From assembly GCF_004765785.1 (NCBI RefSeq), contig NZ_SBIT01000015.1, positions 1 to 64,000 of the forward strand: a stretch of DNA of 64,000 bases, read 5' to 3'. The stretch's first letter is position 1. Each line of letters starts with the position of its first letter. A program made the position numbers and the translations under genes. Shown piece after piece: positions 51,974-59,718 of this stretch. The notes under the pieces were generated by a model. It searched no databases, was not told the origin of the DNA, and saw only the letters and a list, made by a program, of their open reading frames with translations. Origin of the DNA: Halorussus ruber (lineage in GTDB: Archaea; Halobacteriota; Halobacteria; Halobacteriales; Haladaptataceae).

Positions 51974-51998
51974 GCAGGGTTCGAATCCCTGTGCCGCT
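51974..51998 (+). pseudogene. Second tRNA 3' fragment, plus strand
   Basis: GCAGGGTTCGAATCCCTGTGCCGCT has a T arm CAGGG-TTCGAAT-CCCTG followed by acceptor-like TGCCGCT. No matching 5' acceptor strand or anticodon arm is found nearby, so it is an isolated 3' fragment on the opposite strand to tRNA-Arg. Confidence 0.5.
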
Positions 51999-52026
51999 TT
52001 CACGACTCGCTTCGCTCGTCGGAAAG

Positions 52027-52100
52027 CGGGCGTGACGGGATTCGAACCCGCGGTCAGGAGGTTAGGAACCTCCTGCCCTAATCCACTAGGCCACACGCCC
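52027..52100 (-). tRNA. tRNA-Arg (CCT)
   Basis: Read on the minus strand, acceptor GGGCGTG pairs with CACGCCC (discriminator G). The anticodon arm is GGAGG-TTCCTAA-CCTCC (anticodon CCT, codon AGG), and the T arm CGGG-TTCGAAT-CCCG. The gene has 74 nt, no intron and no encoded CCA. tRNA-like fragments lie just 3' of it. Confidence 0.95.
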
Positions 52101-52115
52101 CGCGAAAAAAGCGAT

Positions 52116-52385
52116 TTAGCTGTTGTTTGTCTCGGTTTCCGTGTCGGTCTCGGTGACCGTGTCGGTGGACTCCGCGCTGACGGACTCGGAACCGCCGTCC
52201 TGCATCTCGCGGAGTTCTTCCTCGACTTCCTGACGCCCTTTCTTGAACTCGCCCATGGCCTCGCCGGTCGAGCGGGCGAGCTTCGGGATTTTGTTCGCGC
52301 CGAACAGCAGGACGGCGATGAGGAGGATGACCATCATCTCCATCCCGCCCGGCACGGGTCCGAACAGTGGGATCATTGCTTCCAT
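52116..52385 (-). CDS. tatA: Twin-arginine translocase subunit TatA
   Basis: The 89-residue protein has one N-terminal helix (about 15-32, MMVILLIAVLLFGANKIPKL) with the TatA signature FGxxKxPxL, an amphipathic helix ARSTGEAMGEFKKGRQEVEE and a Ser/Thr/Glu-rich tail. Haloarchaea use Tat for most of their secreted proteins. It is convergent with no partner tat gene in the window. Confidence 0.95.
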   Translation of the reverse strand: MEAMIPLFGPVPGGMEMMVILLIAVLLFGANKIPKLARSTGEAMGEFKKGRQEVEEELREMQDGGSESVSAESTDTVTETDTETETNNS

Positions 52386-52563
52386 CTCTACCTCAGGATA
52401 GCTGATTCTGGATTATAGGCTTTTTGCTCCCCCGACACGTTCGGCGATTCGCACGTTTCGCCGGAGAAGTCGAGTCCTTCGCCGCCGACGGGCGACGCTG
52501 GCGGGTGTTCCTCGGCCACATTCGGAACTGTCTTTTCCCCGAGTCGTCTACGTCTGGACGCAT

Positions 52564-53043
52564 ATGGTCGAAGTCGGAGACGCCGCACCTGATTTCACGG
52601 CACCGCTCGCAAACGGCGACGTAGAGGAGTTCACCCTCTCGGAGAATCTGGACGACGGTCCCGTCGTCCTCGCGTTCTTCCCCGGCGCGTTCACCGGGGT
52701 CTGCACGACCGAGATGTGTACCTTCCAGTCGGACCTCGGTCAGTTCGAGGAGGTCGGCGCGACCGTCTACGGCGTCAGCGTGGACGCCCCGTTCTCGCTC
52801 AACGAGTTCCGCGACCAGGAGGACCTGGACTTCGGTCTCATCAGCGACTCGAACAAGGAACTCATCGACGACTACGACGTCGAGATGGACTTCGCCGACA
52901 TGGGCTACTACGGCGTCGCCAAGCGCGCGGTCTTCGTCGTGGACGCCGACGGTGAGGTCTCCTACAAGTGGGTCAGCGACGACCCCGGCGTCGAACCCGA
53001 CTACGACGAGGTTGCGGACGCCGCGGCCGAAGCCGCCGAGTAA
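52564..53043 (+). CDS. Peroxiredoxin (AhpC/TSA, BCP-like)
   Basis: The 159-residue protein has the peroxidatic motif PGAFTGVCTTEMC with Pro40, Thr44 and Cys47, and a second Cys52 five residues on that may be the resolving one. VGDAAPDFTAPL at the N terminus is typical of the family. It reduces H2O2 and organic peroxides. The start at 52564 follows a T-rich TATA-like CTTTTCCCC by 26 to 30 nt. Confidence 0.94.
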   Translation: MVEVGDAAPDFTAPLANGDVEEFTLSENLDDGPVVLAFFPGAFTGVCTTEMCTFQSDLGQFEEVGATVYGVSVDAPFSLNEFRDQEDLDFGLISDSNKELIDDYDVEMDFADMGYYGVAKRAVFVVDADGEVSYKWVSDDPGVEPDYDEVADAAAEAAE

Positions 53044-53167
53044 GAACTCGACTGTCGCCGGTATTTTTTCGCGGATTGGCCCGGACTTGTCGTTGACGAG
53101 CGACAGGAGTGGAAAAACGCGCCAGACTGGCCGAGGACTTTTTCTTCTCGGGCACGACGTATCCGGT

Positions 53168-53998
53168 ATGAGAGAGAGCGAGGAAACCGAGCAGTCCGAC
53201 GACGAGGGTCGGGAATACGACCCCGAGGCCGAACACGCCTTCCCCGACGAGCGCCTCAACGAGGTGCTGGAGTTCATCGACAACGACACCGAGATTCAGA
53301 CCTATCTCGACGCCCAGAACGTCAATCCGGTAGTCCGGAAGGGGTACAACGATCACGGGAGCAAGCACATCAGCATCGTCCGAAATCGGGCGCTCGCGCT
53401 CTACGACCTGCTCAAGAAGGGCAACATCGACTTCAACGGGGCCTCCGAGCAGGGACTGGACGAGGCCGACGAGAGCGTCATCATCGCGCTCGCCGCGACC
53501 ATCCACGACATCGGTCACGTCGTCCACCGCGACGAACACGCCTACTGGTCGATTCCGCTCGCGTCGGACATCCTCGACCGCATCCTCCCCCAGTTCGACT
53601 TCTACGACACCGAGGAGGTCATCCGGGTCAAGGGCGAGGTCCTCCACGCGATTCTCTGCCACCACACCGAAGAAGACCCCCTCACGACCGAGGCGGGGGT
53701 CGTCCGGGTCGCCGACGCCCTCGACATGGAGAAGGGTCGCTCGCGGATGCCCTACGAGAAGGGCGGTCGGGGCATCGACACCGTCTCCAGTCAGGCCATC
53801 CAGCGCGTCTCGCTGATGTCCGGCGACACCGTGCCCGTCCTCGTGGAAATCGAGATGCTCAACGCCGCGGGCGTCTATCAGGTGGACAACCTGCTGAAGG
53901 CGAAACTTCGGGACTCGGGACTGGAAAACGACATCCGAATCGTCGCGGTCAACATCCGCGAGGGCGACAACAATCTGGTCGAGCGCGTCGAACTCTAG
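53168..53998 (+). CDS. HD-domain phosphohydrolase
   Basis: The 276-residue protein has the HD metal-binding pattern HGSKHISIVRNRAL...IIALAATIHDIGHVVHRDEH (His-HisAsp) and a later Asp in VRVADALDMEKGRSR. HD proteins hydrolyse nucleotides or phosphomonoesters; the substrate is unknown. The N terminus is very acidic. The ATG at 53168 is preferred over a longer frame that starts inside the peroxiredoxin gene. Confidence 0.88.
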   Translation: MRESEETEQSDDEGREYDPEAEHAFPDERLNEVLEFIDNDTEIQTYLDAQNVNPVVRKGYNDHGSKHISIVRNRALALYDLLKKGNIDFNGASEQGLDEADESVIIALAATIHDIGHVVHRDEHAYWSIPLASDILDRILPQFDFYDTEEVIRVKGEVLHAILCHHTEEDPLTTEAGVVRVADALDMEKGRSRMPYEKGGRGIDTVSSQAIQRVSLMSGDTVPVLVEIEMLNAAGVYQVDNLLKAKLRDSGLENDIRIVAVNIREGDNNLVERVEL

Positions 53999-54068
53999 AA
54001 GGTTACCTCGAAGCTCGCGCCCCGGTTCGCGGACTCGGTTTCCGGACCGCCGTCTGATTCTATCGGTT

Positions 54069-55172
54069 TCAGCGGATGCTGTCGTAGATGTCCCGTAACT
54101 TCTCGACCGCGTGGTCGACGCTGACCGCGTCCCGGCGGGCCAGACACGTCTCGCGCAACTGTTCGCGCTCGGCCAGCGTCCGGCGAATCGCGGCCTTGAA
54201 GTCGTCGATGTTCCCGCTCTCGTAGTGGTAGCCGGTCTCGCCGTCGTCGATGGTATTGGCCAGCGCACCGGCGTCCGCGCCGACCACCGGCGTTCCGCAG
54301 GCGTTGGCCTCCAGCGCGACCAGCCCTTGGGTCTCGACCGGACTCGGGAAGGCGAAGACGTCGAGCGCAGAGTAGAACGCGGGCATCTCCTCGCGGTCGA
54401 GGAAGCCCAAGAAGCGCGCGTCAGCGCCGATGTTCTCGGCTTGGGCCTCCAACTCCTCGCGGGCCGGGCCGTCGCCGCCGAAGACGACGGTCACGTCCAT
54501 GTCGGCGGCCGCCGCGACCAGTTCCGAGAGGCGCTTCTCGTAGCCGTGTCGCCCGGTGTAGCCGATTAGCGGGCGCTCGCCCCGGAGACCGTGGCGGTCC
54601 AGAAAGTCGTCGGTCTCGACGGGTTGGAACCGCTCGGTGTCGATGCCGTTGGGGACGACTTCGACGGTCGTGTCCACGCCGACCTCGTTTTTGAGGTGGT
54701 CGCGGGTCGCCGTCGAGGGCGCGAGGACGGCGTCCGCGCGACCGAAGAACCAGCGCTCGTAGGCCTCGGAAATCCGGCCGACCAGCGAGGCGACGGAGTC
54801 GGTCGGCGAGACGTACTCGGCGTACTCGCTGGTCGGCGTGTGGTAGGAGGCCACCAGCGGGACGTTCTGGTCGCGCGCGAGTCGCAGGCCGCCGAGACCG
54901 ATGCTGAAGGGCGTGTGGGCGTGGACGACCTCGGCGTCTCTGACCGCCTTCGGAATCGTCGGTGTGCCGAGACGGAACCCGTCGTAGAACGGGAAGGGGA
55001 GGCTTCCGACGGGGTGTTCGCCGTCGCTCGGCCGGTGGCCGTCGGCGTTGGGGTAGACCACGTCCATCCGACCGCCCGCACGCTCCCATCGCTCGCGCCA
55101 CGACGCGATGGTGTAGGTCACGCCGTTGACGGTCGGCAGGTAGGTGTCGGTGAACGCGGCGACCTGTTCCAT
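54069..55172 (-). CDS. GT4-family glycosyltransferase
   Basis: The 367-residue protein has the GT-B layout: N domain with FTDTYLPTVNGVTYTIA and HAHTPFSIG, C domain with PNGIDTERFQPV and the donor-site EX7E motif ETQGLVALEA. It resembles archaeal and bacterial glycolipid or mannosyltransferases; sugar and acceptor are unknown. The frame beyond the ATG at 55172 is rejected because a structured hairpin and A/T-rich sequence follow. Confidence 0.9.
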   Translation of the reverse strand: MEQVAAFTDTYLPTVNGVTYTIASWRERWERAGGRMDVVYPNADGHRPSDGEHPVGSLPFPFYDGFRLGTPTIPKAVRDAEVVHAHTPFSIGLGGLRLARDQNVPLVASYHTPTSEYAEYVSPTDSVASLVGRISEAYERWFFGRADAVLAPSTATRDHLKNEVGVDTTVEVVPNGIDTERFQPVETDDFLDRHGLRGERPLIGYTGRHGYEKRLSELVAAAADMDVTVVFGGDGPAREELEAQAENIGADARFLGFLDREEMPAFYSALDVFAFPSPVETQGLVALEANACGTPVVGADAGALANTIDDGETGYHYESGNIDDFKAAIRRTLAEREQLRETCLARRDAVSVDHAVEKLRDIYDSIR

Positions 55173-55387
55173 TATTTGCCCCTTTGGGAACCGATACTTA
55201 AGGCCTTGTGAAGTTCGTTCGACGCGACTGCCGGAGGTAAATCCGTCGGCAGGCGTGCTGTGCGGTGCGAGAGCGAACGCCGAGGAGCGAGTCGGGCGTC
55301 GGCGACGACTGTTCCGTCGGGCGAAATTTCCGATTCGGTTGAGTTGCCCGGCCGATTCGATTGGCGGTCGGCGGACCGATTCAATCG

Positions 55388-55433
55388 CCGGTCGCCGAGC
55401 GTTGAACCCGAGAGTTCGACGCTCGGCGACCGG
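55388..55433. terminator. Long perfect hairpin between the glycosyltransferase genes
   Basis: CCGGTCGCCGAGCGT (55388-55402) pairs with ACGCTCGGCGACCGG (55419-55433). The stem continues with four more pairs, one a wobble, to a loop of 8 bases. It lies 66 to 110 nt after the stop of the 55499 gene on the minus strand. A terminator or processing site is possible, but no T run follows directly. Confidence 0.5.
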
Positions 55434-55498
55434 CCGTCGCGGTTCCCCCAAGAATCAATATCCTACGTCAAAGAAACAAGAAGTATTATAAAAGACAA

Positions 55499-56506
55499 CT
55501 AAACGGTTCTCTGATATAACTCTACGAGGTCTTCGCCCACCGCGTCCAGTTCGAACTCCCGGCTCTTCGCGGCGGCGTTCGCGCCCAGCTCCTCGCGCAG
55601 GGCCGGGTCGCGCAGGCGGTCGAGTTGCGACGTGAAGTCCGAGACCGCGCCGCTGGCTTTCAGGCAGTGGGTCTCGTCGTCCAGCCAGTCGTAGGTCGGG
55701 ATGTCCCGAATCACGAGCGGTTTGCCGCAGGACATCGCTTCCAGCAGGGCGATGCCCTCGTTCTCGTTTTTGCTCGGCCAGAAGAACACGTCCCCGGCCG
55801 CGAATGCGCCCTCGATGTCCTCGACGTAGCCCGTGAACTGGCAGTTGTCGGGCGCGCTCTCGACCAGTCGCTTGGTGTCCCGGCTCTTCAAAAAGCGGTC
55901 CAACTCGCCGCCCGCCGGGTTGAGGTAGCCGAACCAGACGAAGTCGAGGTCGGGCATCGCGCGGGCCGTCTCGACGAACGACTCCAACCCTTTGCGCTTG
56001 ATGACGTGGCCGACGTTGAAGACGACGGGCGGGTCGAGGTCGTAGCGGTCCAGATACTCCTCGCGCAACTCCTCGTCGTCGTAGCCCTCGACCTTCTCGG
56101 GGTCGAACCCGTTGCTGATGACGGTTTTGGGCGCGTCGGCGTACTCCGCTACGACTCGCCGGTTGTGTTCGGAGGGACAGACGAGGTGGTCCGCCAGCGA
56201 GTAGGCGTATTCGAGGTAGGGCTTCATCGGCTTGGCGAGGAGATTCGAGAGCGCGAAGCTCTCGCGGAAGTCCTCGGCGGTCTGGTGGGTGTGGACGAGG
56301 ACGGGCACGTCGGCGCGCTGGGCCTTCTTGGCCCAGTAGAGCGACTTCGGCCCCATGTTGTTGAGGTGGAGCAGGTCGGCGTCGAGGGTCGGCTCTGGGG
56401 TGTAGTCGATGCCCCGCCGGTCCATAATCTTGCGCTGGTTGTCCACCGACTGGGCGTGCCCGCCCGTGATGTACTCCTCCCACTCGAAGTAGTGGCTCAC
56501 CTTCAT
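55499..56506 (-). CDS. Second GT4-family glycosyltransferase
   Basis: The 335-residue protein has HTHQTAEDFRESFAL and CPSEHNRR in the N domain, VISNGFDPEKVEG in the linker and NENEGIALLEAMSCGKPLV (EX7E) in the C domain. The start at 56506 (MKVSHYFEWEEY) matches the family; the longer frame begins in Arg-rich sequence. Two adjacent GT4 genes suggest a common glycolipid, N-glycan or exopolysaccharide pathway; the link to S-layer glycosylation is only a possibility. Confidence 0.9.
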   Translation of the reverse strand: MKVSHYFEWEEYITGGHAQSVDNQRKIMDRRGIDYTPEPTLDADLLHLNNMGPKSLYWAKKAQRADVPVLVHTHQTAEDFRESFALSNLLAKPMKPYLEYAYSLADHLVCPSEHNRRVVAEYADAPKTVISNGFDPEKVEGYDDEELREEYLDRYDLDPPVVFNVGHVIKRKGLESFVETARAMPDLDFVWFGYLNPAGGELDRFLKSRDTKRLVESAPDNCQFTGYVEDIEGAFAAGDVFFWPSKNENEGIALLEAMSCGKPLVIRDIPTYDWLDDETHCLKASGAVSDFTSQLDRLRDPALREELGANAAAKSREFELDAVGEDLVELYQRTV

Positions 56507-56775
56507 CGTTGGAATCGTCCGAAAACCGCGTATTCGGCGTCGTCGCGCGTGCTCACTACCCGAGCGAAAACGCGCCCGCGACAAAACCCTACCGGAACCG
56601 GGTGGAACCTCGACCGGAATCCTGTGGAAAACGGTCGGACGATGGTCGAATTCGCCCGATAGAAACCAAAAACTATATTATCCACTTAGATAATTACCCC
56701 GATGGGGCAACACAGGCACTTTCTATCCTTGTCCTGTCTCGCCCCGGAAACCCCCACCCCCCATTCCCATACTTC

Positions 56776-57054
56776 ATGACAATAGCCGAAGAGCGCATCG
56801 AGCGTCTCGCCTCGCTCGCCCGCGACGCCGCCGCGGAGTGTCACGACGAGCGCGCTCGGGACTACGTTCGACTCGCGCGCCGACTCGCCGAGCGCAATCG
56901 CGTCGCGCTCCCCAAGCAACTCAAGCGATTCACCTGCGACGCCTGCGATAGCTATCTCCGACCCGGCAAGAACGCCCGCGTCCGGACTCAAGACGGCCAC
57001 GTGGTGATTACCTGCGACTGCGGCGAGCAGTCTCGATACCCCTACGACTCCTGA
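56776..57054 (+). CDS. rnp4: RNase P protein component 4 (Rpp21)
   Basis: The 92-residue protein has a basic helical N part (LARRLAERNRVALPKQLKRF) and the zinc ribbon CDAC...CDC in FTCDACDSYLRPGKN and VVITCDCGEQSRYP. It partners with Rpp29 in archaeal RNase P. It starts at an ATG 87 nt after an A/T-rich promoter-like tract and leads a cluster with yhbY and mscS. Confidence 0.93.
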   Translation: MTIAEERIERLASLARDAAAECHDERARDYVRLARRLAERNRVALPKQLKRFTCDACDSYLRPGKNARVRTQDGHVVITCDCGEQSRYPYDS

Positions 57055-57132
57055 GTCACCGACGCTCCGCTTCACGCTCGAGCGCCGCCTCGGTTCCCGC
57101 CTTTTAAGGTCGTTCCACCCGGAGGAGGAACC

Positions 57133-57378
57133 ATGACTGACGAACGCCTCCGAAAGCAGGCTCACGACCTCGACGTGACCGTCTGGGTCGGTAAGTCCGG
57201 TATCGACTCCGTCACCGACGAACTCGCCGACCAGTTGGCCGACCGCGAACTCGTGAAGGTCAAGTTCCTCCGGGCGGCCCGCGGCGGCACCACGACCGAC
57301 GAACTCGCCGAGGAGCTGGCCGACCGCGTGAACGCGGACCTCGTCGAGACCCGAGGTAACACCGCGGTCCTCCACTGA
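57133..57378 (+). CDS. YhbY/CRM-domain RNA-binding protein
   Basis: The 81-residue protein is a single CRM domain with the GxxG loop VGKSGID in VTVWVGKSGIDSVTDELA and the typical beginning RKQAHDLDV. YhbY-type proteins bind ribosomal or precursor RNA. An SD-like GGAGGAGG precedes the ATG by 5 nt, and the stop codon overlaps the mscS start by one base, which links the two in one transcript. Confidence 0.92.
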   Translation: MTDERLRKQAHDLDVTVWVGKSGIDSVTDELADQLADRELVKVKFLRAARGGTTTDELAEELADRVNADLVETRGNTAVLH

Positions 57379-58262
57379 TGGTCGAACCGCTCCCGATTCT
57401 AGAGCGGTTACTCGACAACTCCGGCTACGCCTTAGCGGTCACGCAGGCGCTGTACTTCGTCGTCTCGCTCGTCGTCATCTACCTCGTCGGCAGACTGACC
57501 GTGATTCCGCTGGTCAGTCGGTTCTTGGACCGACGGGACGTGGACCGCCACGCCAAGACGCCCCTGCTCAAACTCGTCCGGTTCGGCGTCGTCTTCGTCG
57601 CCGTCTCGGTCGCGTTCGGGTTCGCCGACTACGGCAACTTCCTGACCTCGCTGGCGACCATCGCGGCCGCGGCCACACTCGCCATCGGGCTGGCGACCCA
57701 AGACGTCATCAAGAACTTCGTCTCGGGCGTGTTCATCTACACCGACCAGCCGTTCAAAATCGGCGACTGGATAGAGTGGGACGGCGGAAGCTACTCGGGC
57801 GTCGTGGAGGACATCGGCCTGCGCGTGACCCGCGTCCGGACCTTCGACAACGAACTGCTGACGGTGCCCAACTCCCAACTCACCGACGGCGTCATCAAGA
57901 ACCCGGTCGCCTACGACCGACTGCGCCTCAAGTTCCTGTTCGGCATCGGCTACGACGACGACATCGACCGCGCCACCGAAATCATCGTCGAGGAGGCCGA
58001 GGACCACCCGGAGATTCTGGACGACCCCGCGCCCTCGGTGCGGCTCACCGAACTCGGGGACTCCTCGGTCGGTCTCCAGTCCAGAATCTGGATTGCGAAC
58101 CCGAGCCGGAGCGACTACGTCAAAATCAAGGGCGACTACGTGACCAGCGTGAAGGAGCGATTCGACGCCGAGGACATCGACATCCCCTACCCCAACCGGA
58201 CCATCGGCGGCGGGCTGGAACTCACCAACGTCGAGGGGATGGTCGAGGCCGCAGACGACTGA
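57378..58262 (+). CDS. MscS-family mechanosensitive channel
   Basis: The 294-residue protein has three helices (about 15-37, 62-85 and 89-115) with the pore helix TIAAAATLAIGLATQDVIKNFVSG, and a cytoplasmic beta domain (WIEWDGGSYSGVVEDIGLRVTRVRTFDNELLTVPNSQL). It releases osmolytes on hypo-osmotic shock. The start directly overlaps yhbY. Confidence 0.94.
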   Translation: MVEPLPILERLLDNSGYALAVTQALYFVVSLVVIYLVGRLTVIPLVSRFLDRRDVDRHAKTPLLKLVRFGVVFVAVSVAFGFADYGNFLTSLATIAAAATLAIGLATQDVIKNFVSGVFIYTDQPFKIGDWIEWDGGSYSGVVEDIGLRVTRVRTFDNELLTVPNSQLTDGVIKNPVAYDRLRLKFLFGIGYDDDIDRATEIIVEEAEDHPEILDDPAPSVRLTELGDSSVGLQSRIWIANPSRSDYVKIKGDYVTSVKERFDAEDIDIPYPNRTIGGGLELTNVEGMVEAADD

Positions 58263-58325
58263 TTTCCCGCGAGCCTCTTTTCCGGCGAGCCTTTTTGTAC
58301 GAAGACGTGACGAATCCGGGCCACG

Positions 58326-58982
58326 ATGGGCGACGAGCAATCGGATGGCGGAGAGTCGGTGTACGACGTGGCGTCGCTTCGCGTCACGAGGGACGAAGCG
58401 CGAGCAGTTCTCGACCAACAGACCGAGGCGATTGGTGAAATCCACGACAAGGGGATTCAGGTCCTTCGTCTCAACGTCCTCCTGCTCGGCCTCGTGTTGA
58501 CGTTGGCGTCGATACTGGCGAGCAGTACGACGACACCGGACATCGAACGGATGGCGAACGGCTTTCTCGCCGCTGGTGTCGTCACCTCGATTACGTCGAT
58601 GGTTGCCGCGGTTCGAACCTACTCGAATACTTCTTTTCGAGTCGGAGCGGGCGCGGCCGACGTTCGAAAGGTTCTACGGCAAACTCCCGCAGAAGACGAG
58701 TGGCTGGCGGCGTTGCTCTACAACTACACGACGTGGATGAAACAGAATACGCTTGCGAACCGACGAAACGCGCTCATGCTCTTCGTCAGCCACGTGTTTC
58801 TCTTCCTGTCGATGGGATACTACGTCGGAGGAGTCGTGTACGGTCTCTACTTCGGCCAGACGAGTTGGCTCCTCTCGTCGCTCTCGGCCGTTCTTTTCGG
58901 TGTCGTGGTCGGTGGGTTACTCGTCGCATCGTCTCACCTCGTCGGTCGAAACCGCTTCGGACGATTACGAGGTCGGACGTAG
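58326..58982 (+). CDS. Uncharacterised four-helix membrane protein
   Basis: The 218-residue protein has an N-terminal polar part with a short helix (ARAVLDQQTEAIGEIHDKG), two helices (about 47-66 and 78-95), a cytoplasmic stretch (about 96-145) and two more helices (about 150-172 and 182-203). The two-helix/two-helix shape recalls SLATT or Pycsar-effector-like proteins, but no diagnostic motif is seen, and no nucleotide cyclase or defence gene lies nearby. Codon use is less GC-rich than the neighbours, so the gene may be recently acquired. Confidence 0.6.
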   Translation: MGDEQSDGGESVYDVASLRVTRDEARAVLDQQTEAIGEIHDKGIQVLRLNVLLLGLVLTLASILASSTTTPDIERMANGFLAAGVVTSITSMVAAVRTYSNTSFRVGAGAADVRKVLRQTPAEDEWLAALLYNYTTWMKQNTLANRRNALMLFVSHVFLFLSMGYYVGGVVYGLYFGQTSWLLSSLSAVLFGVVVGGLLVASSHLVGRNRFGRLRGRT

Positions 58983-58983
58983 A

Positions 58984-58990
58984 TTTATAT
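58984..58990 (+). promoter_or_regulatory. TATA box of a small gene
   Basis: TTTATAT is centred 27 nt before the ATG at 59014, so the small gene is probably leaderless. The box overlaps the last bases of the upstream membrane-protein gene region. Confidence 0.65.
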
Positions 58991-59013
58991 CGCTGAAAGA
59001 ACGATATGTAGGT

Positions 59014-59160
59014 ATGAACGACGAAAAAGACGAAAGCGCTAAAAGGGTCGAAAAGCCCGCACTCGTGGAGGAGATGGGTCTCCTCGACGGGCAGGAAATC
59101 GTCAAAAGCCCCAGTCTCCGCTCGCTGGTCGAAGGCGTAAGACGGATAGGAGACGACTAA
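59014..59160 (+). CDS. Small acidic protein, 48 residues
   Basis: The protein is soluble and charged (MNDEKDESAKRVEKPALVEE...). A leaderless TATA box at the right distance supports a real gene despite its small size. It lies 32 bp after the membrane protein on the same strand, so the two could be functionally linked. No family recognised. Confidence 0.55.
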   Translation: MNDEKDESAKRVEKPALVEEMGLLDGQEIVKSPSLRSLVEGVRRIGDD

Positions 59161-59201
59161 CGACGGCCCTTTCTGCGGTGCTGTCGAGTCTCAGAAATCG
59201 T

Positions 59202-59358
59202 ACCGCGAGCGAAGCGAGCGGACCAAGGAGTCCCTCGAGTCCGGGCGTCGTAGACGCCCGGACGAGGGGGTGACGCCGTGGTTTTGATCAACCTTTTGCA
59301 AGCGAAAGAGTCCGGAAGCCCGTGGCTTCCGGGCGACTGAGTGCAGGAAAAGGTTGTT
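59202..59358. repeat. Repeat family R2, complete copy 2
   Basis: The same order as at 51764 is present: CCGCGAGCGAAGCGAGCGGA-CCAAGGA, a variable hairpin (CCGGGCGTC/GACGCCCGG), GGTGACGCCGTGGTTTT-GATCAACC and the stem CTTTTGCAAGCG...GCAGGAAAAGG with an inner hairpin GGAAGCCCGTGGCTTCC. It lies directly 3' of the SRP RNA gene (minus strand) and after the small gene (plus strand), so it can end transcripts from both sides. Confidence 0.7.
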
Positions 59359-59368
59359 GGGTATGAAT

Positions 59369-59677
59369 GGTGGACAGCCGGATTTGCCCGGCGTTCCGTA
59401 CCGGGGAATCCCGGTCGCGTCCTCCACCCCGCGGCCCTACGAGCGACAGGTGTCCAGTGGTCCGCTGCTCGCTTCCGCGCCTGACGGATTGCCACCGGTA
59501 AACCCCGACAGCGGCACTCCTGCGAGTGCCCGCCGAGGACCGCTGTCCCCGCAGGACGAGGCTTCGAAGTCGGCTTCCGGGGCCCGGTACGGTCTGACCG
59601 GACGCCTCCGGAATTCGGCCCCCGCTAAAGACCATAGTGCGGGTGACGAGGAGGGCCTAACTCCCCGACCTAGTCCA
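59369..59677 (-). ncRNA. 7S RNA (signal recognition particle RNA)
   Basis: On the minus strand the RNA begins near GGACTAGGTCGGGGAGTTAGG and contains the SRP helix 8 signature GTCAGGCGCGGAAGCGAGCA-GC (about 59464-59485), as in SRP RNAs of all domains. Its length of about 309 nt fits archaeal 7S RNA. A TATA-like CCCTTAAG at 59700-59707 lies 26 nt before the 5' end. Ends are approximate by a few bases. SRP19 is encoded at 18.4 kb of the same window. No protein-coding frame here has haloarchaeal composition. Confidence 0.9.
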
Positions 59678-59718
59678 TTTCGTAGTAAGTGGCCGGTGAC
59701 TTAAGGGCCTTTCGCAAA

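Noticed and set aside
51974-51998. Complete plus-strand tRNA ending here
   Set aside because: No 5' acceptor strand, D arm or anticodon arm could be fitted upstream; only the T arm and acceptor end are present.
51842-52096. 84-residue frame on the minus strand across tRNA-Arg
   Set aside because: It runs through the tRNA and its fragments, so it is not a protein gene.
58326-59160. Defence system or toxin-antitoxin pair
   Set aside because: Only the helix layout is suggestive. No catalytic motif, nuclease, cyclase or other defence gene is adjacent, so no functional name was given.
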